Below are positions 29,330-36,106 of a stretch of 36,106 bases of DNA, piece by piece. The notes under the pieces were generated by a model that saw only the letters and a program-made list of their open reading frames with translations, was not told the DNA's origin and did not search any database. The stretch is from positions 1-36,106 of the forward strand of contig CAZCZZ010000041.1 in the NCBI GenBank assembly GCA_964503335.1. Reading direction: 5' to 3'. Each line of letters opens with the position of its first letter. Positions within the stretch are counted from its first letter, which is position 1. The translations under genes were made by a program, and so were the position numbers. This DNA is from CAZCZZ01 sp964503335 (lineage in GTDB: Bacteria; Verrucomicrobiota; Kiritimatiellia; CAIVKH01).

Positions 29330-30891
29330 GGCTGGGGCAACGACTGCAGCAAGCCCAACAGGCTGCTGTCCTTCCATTTTTCGCGGAGGCTTTTTTCCAC
29401 CAAGGCTGCTTCGTCCATCCTGTTGTAATGACGCAGGCCGAGCAGAAGCCGCAAGCCGTTGCGAACCGCGGTCTCAGGAGTCGCTGCATCGCGAACGATC
29501 GTCTTGTATTCCTCCAGCGCTTCGGCGGTAAGGCCATTGGAGGCATAGAGGTCCGCGATGCGTTCCCGGAGGATGAGGCTGGGATTCGCCTTGTCCTTCT
29601 CGCGAAGGTACGCCAAGGCCAGATTGAAGCGACCCTCAAGGACCAACAGGTTCGCTTTCCGTAGATAAGCCCAAACCGCATCAGGATCGCCGGCGCTTTC
29701 CAGGTTTGTGATCTGCTGGTCCGCAGACAAGGCAAAGGGAGCAAAGAGCGGGTCGCCGATCACCGTGATCTGCCAGGAAAGTGAGGACAAGGCCATATAG
29801 GCACTTCGTCCGAAGTTTATCCCCTGGCACAGGCGATCGGTCAGGATCTGCAGGTCCGGGGTCAATCGCAAGTAGGGCTCGCCCACGGCTCCCAGCGTTG
29901 CGGCTGCGCCACGAGCAAGGAGTGGACCGGCCCAGAAGTTTGTGCCCTGACGCAGGACTTTCGCGCTGGCCGAATGAAGGTGATAGGCGATGGCGCCCGG
30001 CTTGAAACGAAAGTTGGGTCGCAGGAACGGACCCTCAATGCGCTCCAGATACCACCCGAGGTAGTAGGCCGCGTCTTCCATGGGAAATGCGAGTCCCCAC
30101 ACAGGATCCATTCGGTCGAGATAGCATTCATAGCCCTCCCGCCTCAGACGTTCATAGGCCTCGACAATCCAGAAGTCCCCTTGCCGATATTCATCCGTGT
30201 GAGGCGCGCGACTATCGAAGTAGAATCTACCGGTCAAGCCGAAGCGGTCAGCCCGGAGGGAATCGTCAATCATTCGCTTCACATCAGAAGGCAGCGGGGC
30301 ATCAAGCCGGGCTGCGACAATGACCGGCTTCTGCGTGTCGCCCTGGTCCTCCCAGCGCACGACATTGTACGCGGGGTTCGGCACGCGGCCGCGAATTTCA
30401 TGCGAGTCCTGCAGGATCAGCGCCAGTTCCGAATCGACAGAACCGCCGTCGCGCAAGACGGCAGCGTTGAACAGCGATGCCACTTTGTTGGCCATGGCAC
30501 TGCGCGTATCTGCAATGCGAGTCGGGACACCGTACATCGATACGATGTAGCCGAAGGATGTTTTGACCGTGCTCCATTCCGACTCATGGGATGCGAGCTG
30601 TTTCGAATCACGCTTGACCTGCTCCACCAAGCCCCGGTCGCGGAGGAAGGAGAGCAAGGGATCCCGCAAGCGAAGCTCATAGAAGTCCCGGGAGATCGTC
30701 TCTCCCGCGGGAAGGTCAAGCGTCAGGATATTCGCAGGGTCAAGCCCCCTGCGCTCGACGTAGTATCGCGCCAGCTCAATCGATTCCGGGACATTCCGAT
30801 TGGCCAGCACCACCACTTCGTTGGATTGCGTTGCGGCAATTGTGCAGCTCGCGGCTAGAACGAAGGAGAGCAGTATCAGGAACAGTCTCAT
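29326..30891 (-). CDS. TIGR03790 family protein with C-terminal TPR-like region
   Basis: This exported 521-residue protein has a signal peptide (LFLILLSFVLAASCTIA). The N-terminal part matches the TIGR03790 pattern: VLANRNVPESIELARYYVE, MYGVPTRIA, a middle FYFDSRAPHTDEYRQGDFWI, then AIAYHLHSASAKVLRQG, LLARGAAATLGAVGEPY and ITVIGDPLFAPF. Helical repeats of TPR type cover roughly 410-505. TIGR03790 proteins are of unknown function and were first catalogued in PEP-CTERM-bearing bacteria. The GAAATLGAVGEP block recalls caspase-fold (gingipain/CHAT) proteins; the cysteine expected in that fold is serine here. It sits between the YdjY gene and tatD with ATGA overlaps at both ends. Confidence 0.85.
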   Translation of the reverse strand: MRLFLILLSFVLAASCTIAATQSNEVVVLANRNVPESIELARYYVERRGLDPANILTLDLPAGETISRDFYELRLRDPLLSFLRDRGLVEQVKRDSKQLASHESEWSTVKTSFGYIVSMYGVPTRIADTRSAMANKVASLFNAAVLRDGGSVDSELALILQDSHEIRGRVPNPAYNVVRWEDQGDTQKPVIVAARLDAPLPSDVKRMIDDSLRADRFGLTGRFYFDSRAPHTDEYRQGDFWIVEAYERLRREGYECYLDRMDPVWGLAFPMEDAAYYLGWYLERIEGPFLRPNFRFKPGAIAYHLHSASAKVLRQGTNFWAGPLLARGAAATLGAVGEPYLRLTPDLQILTDRLCQGINFGRSAYMALSSLSWQITVIGDPLFAPFALSADQQITNLESAGDPDAVWAYLRKANLLVLEGRFNLALAYLREKDKANPSLILRERIADLYASNGLTAEALEEYKTIVRDAATPETAVRNGLRLLLGLRHYNRMDEAALVEKSLREKWKDSSLLGLLQSLPQP

Positions 30892-31553
30892 GGCTTGCCT
30901 TCAGGCACGATGTAGAACGTCACGGACTCTCCGACGACCAGTCCCTCCTTCTGATTCGCAAAGACCGCATCGTCGTCGCGACCGACCGGCAGATCAATAT
31001 TGAGGATAGCCCAGGGGTCCCAGTAAGTCGCGATGACACTTTCCTCCGCCAAAGCCTTGAACTTCCCGTCCTCGATGACCGATCCCGTGAAGATCCATCG
31101 CGCATCCCTGAGGCGGCGACCATCCGCATCCGTCAGGAAGTCACCGGCAGCTCGCCACGACGCAACGCTGCCACCCTGCGAGACATAGATCCGGACTGCG
31201 GATCCATCCGGAGGACTCATCCCCAGGCCGGGCATGGGCTTCCCTGCCTTGCAGCCGACGAGCAGCAGGGACGCCTGAATGTCCACCATGCCTGCCTCGA
31301 TGACAAATACACTCTCGTGCCGCTTGCCGCGCGGGCCACAGGCGAGCAGCTCAACGGGACCCGACACCTGATTGACAAATCCCGTGACGACGACCACGCG
31401 AAGCGCAGGGTCAATCCGTACCGAACCGACGGCCATATCCGCATTCAGGTTCTGCAGATGGCGCGGTCTGACACCCGTTGCGCAGCCCGCGGCACACAAG
31501 AAGGCCACGCCGAGTGTGGCAAGGAGCGTAAGCTGACGCGTGACGTCCCTCAT
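30888..31553 (-). CDS. YdjY domain-containing lipoprotein
   Basis: This predicted lipoprotein (221 residues) has a leader of about 23 residues (QLTLLATLGVAFLCAAG) and a lipobox Cys at C24. The mature protein contains a YdjY-like domain: VRIDPALRVVVVTGFVNQVSG, PVELLACGPRGKRHESVFVI, QASLLLVGCKAGKPMPGLGMSPPDG. YdjY was named from an E. coli protein of unknown function and is frequent in Planctomycetes and related phyla. The start ATG 31553 overlaps the stop of the TPR gene (ATGA), and its own stop overlaps the TIGR03790 start in the same way. The frame runs up to 31730 within the TPR gene, but the lipoprotein leader fixes the start. No enzymatic role is claimed. Confidence 0.85.
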   Translation of the reverse strand: MRDVTRQLTLLATLGVAFLCAAGCATGVRPRHLQNLNADMAVGSVRIDPALRVVVVTGFVNQVSGPVELLACGPRGKRHESVFVIEAGMVDIQASLLLVGCKAGKPMPGLGMSPPDGSAVRIYVSQGGSVASWRAAGDFLTDADGRRLRDARWIFTGSVIEDGKFKALAEESVIATYWDPWAILNIDLPVGRDDDAVFANQKEGLVVGESVTFYIVPEGKP

Positions 31554-32167
31554 TCGAGCAACGCAAAGGCTTCTGCCGCCTTTCGGCACTGGCCGACTTG
31601 CTCTTCGTATCGGGTGACATTGGCCTGTGGAGCGCTGTTTGCGATCCCGATACGCAAGGCCTCCTCGGCGGCCTGCAACGCCCGATCGAATTGATGCGCC
31701 GAATAGTATGCGGCTGAAAGCGTACTCCAAACCTGATACTGCTTCGGGGCAATCACTATGGCCTGTCGCGCAAGCTGGATGGCGCGTCTTGGATTAAGGA
31801 ACGCTGCATCCTTGGAGGTCGCGTACATCCACGCCGTGTTGTTCAACAACTCGAAGTCGTCCGGATACTGCTCAAGCAGCTTCTCGTGAATCGCCGCGGC
31901 TTCCCGGTATTTTCCCGACTGAATCAGCGCCGTCCCGATCCCGAACTTCGCCTGCTTCAGCCCGGGCTGGATCTCGAGCGCCTTGCGGAATCCTCTGATT
32001 GCATCCTCGTTGCGCCCATCGACGAGGAAGCGGTGGGCCAATGAAAGCTCGTCCTTCGCCTCCTGCGAGATCATCTCTTGCACGGGTGAACTGGTTTCCT
32101 CGCCGCGAAGCAGAGGTGCGAGGAGCAGCATGAGAGTCAGTGCAACCGTTACGGATCGTTTGTGCAT
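31550..32167 (-). CDS. Exported TPR protein
   Basis: This 205-residue protein has a short signal peptide (SVTVALTLMLLLAPLLRG) and three to four tetratricopeptide repeats from about residue 38. Recognisable units are LVDGRNEDAIRGFRKALEIQP, LIQSGKYREAAAIHEKLLEQYPDD and YYSAHQFDRALQAAEEALRIG, each with the small-residue and Pro positions of TPRs. TPR proteins act as protein-binding scaffolds. The ATG directly follows the ybbR stop (no gap), and the stop overlaps the YdjY gene. It likely works with the lipoprotein and TIGR03790 protein encoded next to it; that is inference from position. Confidence 0.85.
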   Translation of the reverse strand: MHKRSVTVALTLMLLLAPLLRGEETSSPVQEMISQEAKDELSLAHRFLVDGRNEDAIRGFRKALEIQPGLKQAKFGIGTALIQSGKYREAAAIHEKLLEQYPDDFELLNNTAWMYATSKDAAFLNPRRAIQLARQAIVIAPKQYQVWSTLSAAYYSAHQFDRALQAAEEALRIGIANSAPQANVTRYEEQVGQCRKAAEAFALLE

Positions 32168-33130
32168 CTACTTCTCGCTCACCTTGTCTTCAACTTCCGA
32201 CATGACAATCGCAGGCTCGGCGCTGACCAGCTTCACGCCGGGGGGAAGCTGTACCCGAACAGGAAGCTGGGCGCTCTGTCCCGGTTCCAGCCTGGTGCAA
32301 TCGACAAAGGCCAGCAGGCTGGTCGCGTCGATCTTGAGCACCTCATCGGCCCGTCCTTCAAAGACAATCTTGACCATGGAGGGCTCGATGCGGACCGTCC
32401 TCCCCTCATGCGACGGCTGAAGTGCGTTTACCTTGACGCCTTCAATCTCGCGGCGGGATGAGCGCTCGATCAGCGTGACATCGACGTCCACCATCTCGGG
32501 CTCCATGCGGGACGTCCACGTCTCACCGGGAGATACGAGGGCTTTGCGCAGCTTAAAGGACCGGATACGTCCTTCAAGATCAATGGGCTCCGTAAGCACG
32601 ACATCCAGCTCCCTGAGTCGCTGCTCCGGGCCATGCAGGACTACCGACGCGGGCGTGCACGCCACTTTCTCGACCTCAACACCTTCGGGTAGCTGCCCCA
32701 CGATATCGGCTTTGACGGGGACCTGAATATCGCCCTCCCTGTCCAAGCTCAACACAAGCTCCGAAGGCTCAATGCTGATTGTCCGAGCACCGCCGGGAGA
32801 CCGGACCATCCGCGGCTTGATCGTCACGGGCATCGAGCCCGCAACGGATTTGCCGCGAACGTCAATATCCACCATGATCTGGTCGCGGTTCAGAAATCGC
32901 AAATCCTGCGCCGAGCCGCGGAATTGAATGTCGACATCATTAACCGTGCGGTCGAGCACAGACCATCCCGGATCGAGTCGTATTGTCAGGGGAACATCCT
33001 TCACCAGGGTCTCATTGCTTGTTGTGTCCCTGATGGCATACCACGCGGCGATCGAAAGCAGCAGGGCAATAAGCTTAAGCCCACCGTTGTTCCGGATGAC
33101 CCGGAAAGATTCTTCAAACTTAGGCGGCAT
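32168..33130 (-). CDS. YbbR-domain protein (CdaR-like regulator of CdaA)
   Basis: This 320-residue membrane-anchored protein has one N-terminal transmembrane helix (about 17-33, LKLIALLLSIAAWYAI) and repeated YbbR domains outside the cytoplasm: segments such as KDVPLTIRLDPGW, GDIQVPVKADIVGQLPEGV, VVLHGPEQRLREL and ISIEPSELVLSLD recur in the family. In Firmicutes the homologue CdaR binds and modulates the c-di-AMP cyclase CdaA. The start is ATG 33130; the 3' end of cdaA overlaps it by 11 bases, which fits a direct partnership. The longer frame to 33196 lies within cdaA and is discounted. Confidence 0.88.
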   Translation of the reverse strand: MPPKFEESFRVIRNNGGLKLIALLLSIAAWYAIRDTTSNETLVKDVPLTIRLDPGWSVLDRTVNDVDIQFRGSAQDLRFLNRDQIMVDIDVRGKSVAGSMPVTIKPRMVRSPGGARTISIEPSELVLSLDREGDIQVPVKADIVGQLPEGVEVEKVACTPASVVLHGPEQRLRELDVVLTEPIDLEGRIRSFKLRKALVSPGETWTSRMEPEMVDVDVTLIERSSRREIEGVKVNALQPSHEGRTVRIEPSMVKIVFEGRADEVLKIDATSLLAFVDCTRLEPGQSAQLPVRVQLPPGVKLVSAEPAIVMSEVEDKVSEK

Positions 33131-33986
33131 GGTCGTGTGATTCCGTTCCTGCGTCGCGCCGCTTGATGCCCAGCGATTGCTGCACGATGCGAACACCGCG
33201 CGTTAGCCACGAAACCTTCGGTGTGCCGCGTCGATCACGCAGCAGGACCTTCGTCAGAATCCGGTTCAACCGGTCTTCGTCGATGCCCCGGCGCAGGCGT
33301 CCGCGGTAGGCAACCGATATGGATCCGGTCTCTTCCGAAACGACGAGGACAATGGCGTCGGATTCCTCGGTGAGTCCGATCGCCGCACGATGACGCGTTC
33401 CGAGCGACTTGCTGAGTCCATCGCGCTGCGAAAGGGGGAAAAGACAACCCGCAGCTGCAATCCGGTCGCCTCGGATAATGACGCCCCCGTCATGAAGCGG
33501 GGTGTGGGGATAGAAGATGCTGGCAAGCAACTCGGAAGTCACCGCGCTGTCAATCGGCGTTCCCGTCTCCTCGATGGGTCTTGTACCCACATCCCGCTCA
33601 ATGGCAATGAGCGCACCGATTTTGCGATCAGCGAGATCCTTGACGCTGCGTATGATTCCCTCGACGACATCCCTGCTCGTCGATGGTGCGAAAAGATGCT
33701 GCCTCCCGATCTGGGCGAGCGCCCTTCGAATTTCGGGCTGGAAGATGATCAGGAAGCCAACGGCAAGGTAGACGGAGAAGCGCTGCAGGATCCACGTAAG
33801 CGTGTCCAGGCTAAAGACATAGGTCATCGTAAGAAGCGCGATAAGGAGGATCGCGAGACCGGAGAGCACTTGGGCGCCGCGTGTACCGTGGAAGAAGAGA
33901 ATGATGTAGTAGAGAACGACAGCCATGACGAGGATTTCCAGTATCCCCTTTGCACCGGGCCATGAAATGCTCGCCAGGATAGTCAT
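33120..33986 (-). CDS. cdaA: Diadenylate cyclase (c-di-AMP synthase)
   Basis: This enzyme makes the second messenger c-di-AMP from two ATP. The 288-residue protein has three N-terminal transmembrane helices (about 15-33, 38-56 and 65-82) and a DAC/DisA-N domain with PLHDGGVII (DGG at 166-168, where DGA is more usual) and GTRHRAAIG (196-204), the two nucleotide-binding motifs. The length and layout match CdaA/DacA. Its ATG shares a base with the folP stop (TGATG), and it overlaps the YbbR gene by 11 bases. The frame continues up to 34187 inside folP, but the transmembrane start at 33986 is right. c-di-AMP typically controls osmolyte, potassium and cell-wall balance. Confidence 0.95.
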   Translation of the reverse strand: MTILASISWPGAKGILEILVMAVVLYYIILFFHGTRGAQVLSGLAILLIALLTMTYVFSLDTLTWILQRFSVYLAVGFLIIFQPEIRRALAQIGRQHLFAPSTSRDVVEGIIRSVKDLADRKIGALIAIERDVGTRPIEETGTPIDSAVTSELLASIFYPHTPLHDGGVIIRGDRIAAAGCLFPLSQRDGLSKSLGTRHRAAIGLTEESDAIVLVVSEETGSISVAYRGRLRRGIDEDRLNRILTKVLLRDRRGTPKVSWLTRGVRIVQQSLGIKRRDAGTESHDHAA

Positions 33987-34858
33987 CACGCTCCCTCGCG
34001 CTTGAACATATCCATCAGCCGCGCAACGGCGCAAGATTCCTTTACATCGTGGACTCGAACGACATGCGCGCCCTTGATCATGGCGTATGCAATGCCGGCG
34101 AGGCTTGGTGCGAGTCTGTCGGCCACTTCGAGACCCGTAAGTTTCCCGAGGAAGCTCTTCCTTGAGAGTCCCACCAACACGGGGCATCCGAGCGCCACGA
34201 GCTTATCGATCCCCGCAAGCAGTCTCACGTTGTGCTCGGTGGTCTTGCCGAAACCGATTCCGGGATCCACGCACACGGACGAACGCCGGACACCCTGACC
34301 TTCGAGAACCGTTATCCGTCGATCGAGATAGTCAGCGACCTCCTGCACCACATCCTGGTATGCGGGTGCCGCTTGCATGGTCCTCGGCGTTCCCTGCATG
34401 TGCATGATGATCACGCCTGCTCCAGATGACGCCACGACGGAGGTCATTCCGACATCGTGCGTGCAGGCCGAGATGTCATTGACAATATGCGCACCCGCTT
34501 CAAGGGCACGCCTTGCGACTTCAGCCTTCGTTGTATCGATTGAGATCAACACGTCTGAACCCAACGAGACAATCCCCTCAATGACCGGGATGGTTCGCCT
34601 GAGTTCTTCTTCCAATGATACCGGGAGTGCGCCCGGACGCGATGACTCCCCCCCCACGTCCACGATATCGGCACCCTCGTCGATCATCGCCTTGGCGCGG
34701 TCGAGCGCGGAGGATCCAGCAACGTAGGCGCCGCCATCGGAAAAGGAGTCCGGCGTGACGTTGAGAACGCCCATCACGCGGGTGCGCTCGTCCATGGCAA
34801 GGACCGATCCACGGACTCTCCACGTTACGGCATTTCGATCAAACGCCGGCTGCCGCAT
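33986..34858 (-). CDS. folP: Dihydropteroate synthase
   Basis: This folate-pathway enzyme (290 residues) condenses p-aminobenzoate with 6-hydroxymethyl-dihydropterin pyrophosphate. It shows all family blocks: MGVLNVTPDSFSDGG (29-43), DVGGESSRPGA, SIDTTKAEVA, IVNDISACTHD, MHMQGTPRTMQ, DPGIGFGKTTEHN, VGLSRKSFLG and VVRVHDVKE. It has the typical bacterial TIM-barrel length, with a short N-terminal extension. GGAG lies upstream in the 16-base gap after ftsH. The TGATG junction couples it to cdaA. The pairing of folP with ftsH and cdaA is common in bacteria and gives confidence in the order. Confidence 0.96.
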   Translation of the reverse strand: MRQPAFDRNAVTWRVRGSVLAMDERTRVMGVLNVTPDSFSDGGAYVAGSSALDRAKAMIDEGADIVDVGGESSRPGALPVSLEEELRRTIPVIEGIVSLGSDVLISIDTTKAEVARRALEAGAHIVNDISACTHDVGMTSVVASSGAGVIIMHMQGTPRTMQAAPAYQDVVQEVADYLDRRITVLEGQGVRRSSVCVDPGIGFGKTTEHNVRLLAGIDKLVALGCPVLVGLSRKSFLGKLTGLEVADRLAPSLAGIAYAMIKGAHVVRVHDVKESCAVARLMDMFKREGA

Positions 34859-34874
34859 CGCAAAATGCTCCGTT

Positions 34875-36104
34875 CTAGGCCAGGGATGGACGCGGTGCTT
34901 GTGGAGGTATCAACGGGGACGAAGATGGAGCAGGCTTATTCCCGCCGACAGGCGCTTCTGCAGCCGGAACGTCCTTGGTGCCTGATTCAGGTCCATCGAT
35001 CTCAGAACGTTCAAGGTCTGTCAGAATTCGGCCACCCTTGAGGATCTCTTCGACATCACGCCCGTCCAGCGTTTCGCGCTCAAGCAGCGCGTTCGTTAGA
35101 TAATCGAGCTTCTCGCGATTGCGGATAAGAATGTCCTTTGCCTGTGCATAGGCCTCCCGGAGCAGGCGGTTCACTTCCGCATCGATCTTCTGCGCGGTCG
35201 CCTCGCTGTAATCCTGGTTCCTCGAAACCTCGCGCCCGAGGAACAGGACCTCTTCGCGTTCGCCGAAGGATTGCGGCCCCATCGCATCGCTCATGCCCCA
35301 GTCACAGACCATCATGCGCGCGATGCGAGTAGCCTGTTTCAAGTCGTTCTGGGCACCCGTCGTGATATCGCTGCACGCGATCTCCTCGGCTGCCCGGCCA
35401 CCCATTAGACCGACGAGCATGCCAAGCAACTTGCGTTTGCCCTGCGTGTACGTGTCCTTCTCGGGAAGCTGCATGGTCGAGCCGAGCGACTGTCCGCGGG
35501 GAATGATCGTGACCTTGTGCAGCGGCTCCGCCTCTTCCAGTGACGCCAGAACAATGGCGTGACCCGCCTCATGGTAGGCCGTGAGCTTGCGTTCCTTCTC
35601 ATCGACCATACGACTGCGGCGTTCGCGCCCCCAGCGCACCTTGTCGCGCGCTTCTTCCAGGTCCTTCAACTCCACCGCTTCGGCCCCGCGTTTGGCAGCC
35701 AGTAGCGCCGCCTCGTTGAGAAGATTGGCCAGGTCCGCGCCCGAAAACCCGGGCGTACCACGGGCGATTCGCTGGAGAGCACTATCCTGCGCGAGTTTGA
35801 CCTTCTTCGCGTGGATACGGAGAATTTCAGCACGGCCATCGAGGGACGGAAGGTCAACGACAATCTGCCGGTCGAAGCGACCCGGTCGAAGGAGTGCGTT
35901 ATCAAGAACGTCGGGGCGGTTCGTCGCCGCGATGATGATCACACCCTCCTGCGTATCGAACCCGTCCATTTCGACGAGCAAGGCGTTCAACGTCTGCTCG
36001 CGCTCATCATGTCCGCCGCCGATGCCACTGAAACGGCTCCGGCCCACGGCATCGATTTCGTCGATGAAGATGATGCAGGGCGCATTCTTCTTGCCCTGTT
36101 CGAA
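34875..36104 (-). CDS. ftsH: ATP-dependent zinc metalloprotease FtsH (C-terminal part)
   Basis: The visible 409 residues start inside the AAA+ domain at FEQGKKNAPCIIFIDEIDAVG (Walker B) and run to the end; the transmembrane N-terminus and Walker A lie beyond the right edge. Features are the second region of homology (TNRPDVLDNALLRPGRFD), the zinc-protease motif HEAGH in YHEAGHAIV, and an FtsH-type helical peptidase domain ending in a Pro/Ser-rich tail (about the last 40 residues). FtsH degrades membrane and regulatory proteins as a hexamer. This is the first gene of the folP-cdaA operon in the window; folP begins 16 bases after the stop. The tail is longer and more Pro/Ser-rich than in E. coli. 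Confidence 0.96.
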   Translation of the reverse strand, partial: FEQGKKNAPCIIFIDEIDAVGRSRFSGIGGGHDEREQTLNALLVEMDGFDTQEGVIIIAATNRPDVLDNALLRPGRFDRQIVVDLPSLDGRAEILRIHAKKVKLAQDSALQRIARGTPGFSGADLANLLNEAALLAAKRGAEAVELKDLEEARDKVRWGRERRSRMVDEKERKLTAYHEAGHAIVLASLEEAEPLHKVTIIPRGQSLGSTMQLPEKDTYTQGKRKLLGMLVGLMGGRAAEEIACSDITTGAQNDLKQATRIARMMVCDWGMSDAMGPQSFGEREEVLFLGREVSRNQDYSEATAQKIDAEVNRLLREAYAQAKDILIRNREKLDYLTNALLERETLDGRDVEEILKGGRILTDLERSEIDGPESGTKDVPAAEAPVGGNKPAPSSSPLIPPQAPRPSLA

Positions 36105-36106
36105 CA

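Noticed and set aside
1..36106. Mobile elements, phage genes, CRISPR arrays or toxin-antitoxin pairs
   Set aside because: No transposase, integrase, regular spaced repeats or toxin-antitoxin-like gene pair was found on either strand.

Overview
This 36.1-kb window is chromosomal sequence from a GC-rich (about 60% by eye) Gram-negative bacterium. Outer-membrane and lipoprotein genes, a periplasmic thiol set and rhamnose-type sugar-nucleotide genes point to a diderm. The mix of homodimeric AceE, a DUF2934 protein, a YdjY-type lipoprotein, a TIGR03790 protein, DUF3570/DUF4266 proteins and bS21 fits a PVC-type or neighbouring candidate phylum (Planctomycetes, Lentisphaerae, Hydrogenedentes or Sumerlaeota-like). 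I cannot fix the phylum from these genes alone. I see no insertion sequence, phage, CRISPR array, tRNA or rRNA, and no gene-free stretch longer than 300 bases.

Layout, left half. Bases 1-3554 hold a pyruvate dehydrogenase operon (3' end of aceE, then aceF and lpdA). Next come an orphan PAS histidine kinase and a nucleoside kinase with an ATP-cone domain; the spacers around them carry AT-rich palindromes. Bases 7313-10324 encode an acyl-CoA ligase-like enzyme, a secreted DsbD alpha-like domain and a secreted redoxin. Facing them on the minus strand (10332-13498) is a four-gene set: DUF3570 outer-membrane protein, ApbE flavin transferase, TlpA thioredoxin and a tiny DUF4266 lipoprotein ending in GGGGCGCN. 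The two thiol-rich groups converge with a 7-bp gap. argS lies behind this set, and a histone-like DUF2934 gene is divergent from it.

Layout, middle. Minus-strand genes from 22018 down to 16035 encode a dTDP-4-dehydrorhamnose reductase-like SDR, a lytic transglycosylase, glpK-glpD (ATGA-coupled), a multi-pass membrane protein and a DUF2752 protein. On the plus strand are ugd, rpsU with a textbook terminator, a sugar-phosphate isomerase-like TIM barrel, gmd and rmd. Together these supply UDP-glucuronate and probably GDP-rhamnose for surface polysaccharide.

Layout, right. A site-2 protease and a DUF167 gene are divergent. From the right edge to 27561 runs one tightly packed minus-strand operon: ftsH (partial), folP, cdaA, ybbR, a TPR protein, a YdjY lipoprotein, a TIGR03790 protein, tatD and a ROK sugar kinase. 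Most junctions overlap (ATGA or TGATG). It joins c-di-AMP synthesis to three secreted proteins of unknown role.

The most promising little-described systems are the DUF3570-ApbE-TlpA-DUF4266 set with its facing DsbD-alpha/redoxin pair, and the secreted trio built into the cdaA operon. Start codons were chosen by hand from Shine-Dalgarno spacing and domain starts; doubtful ones are flagged.
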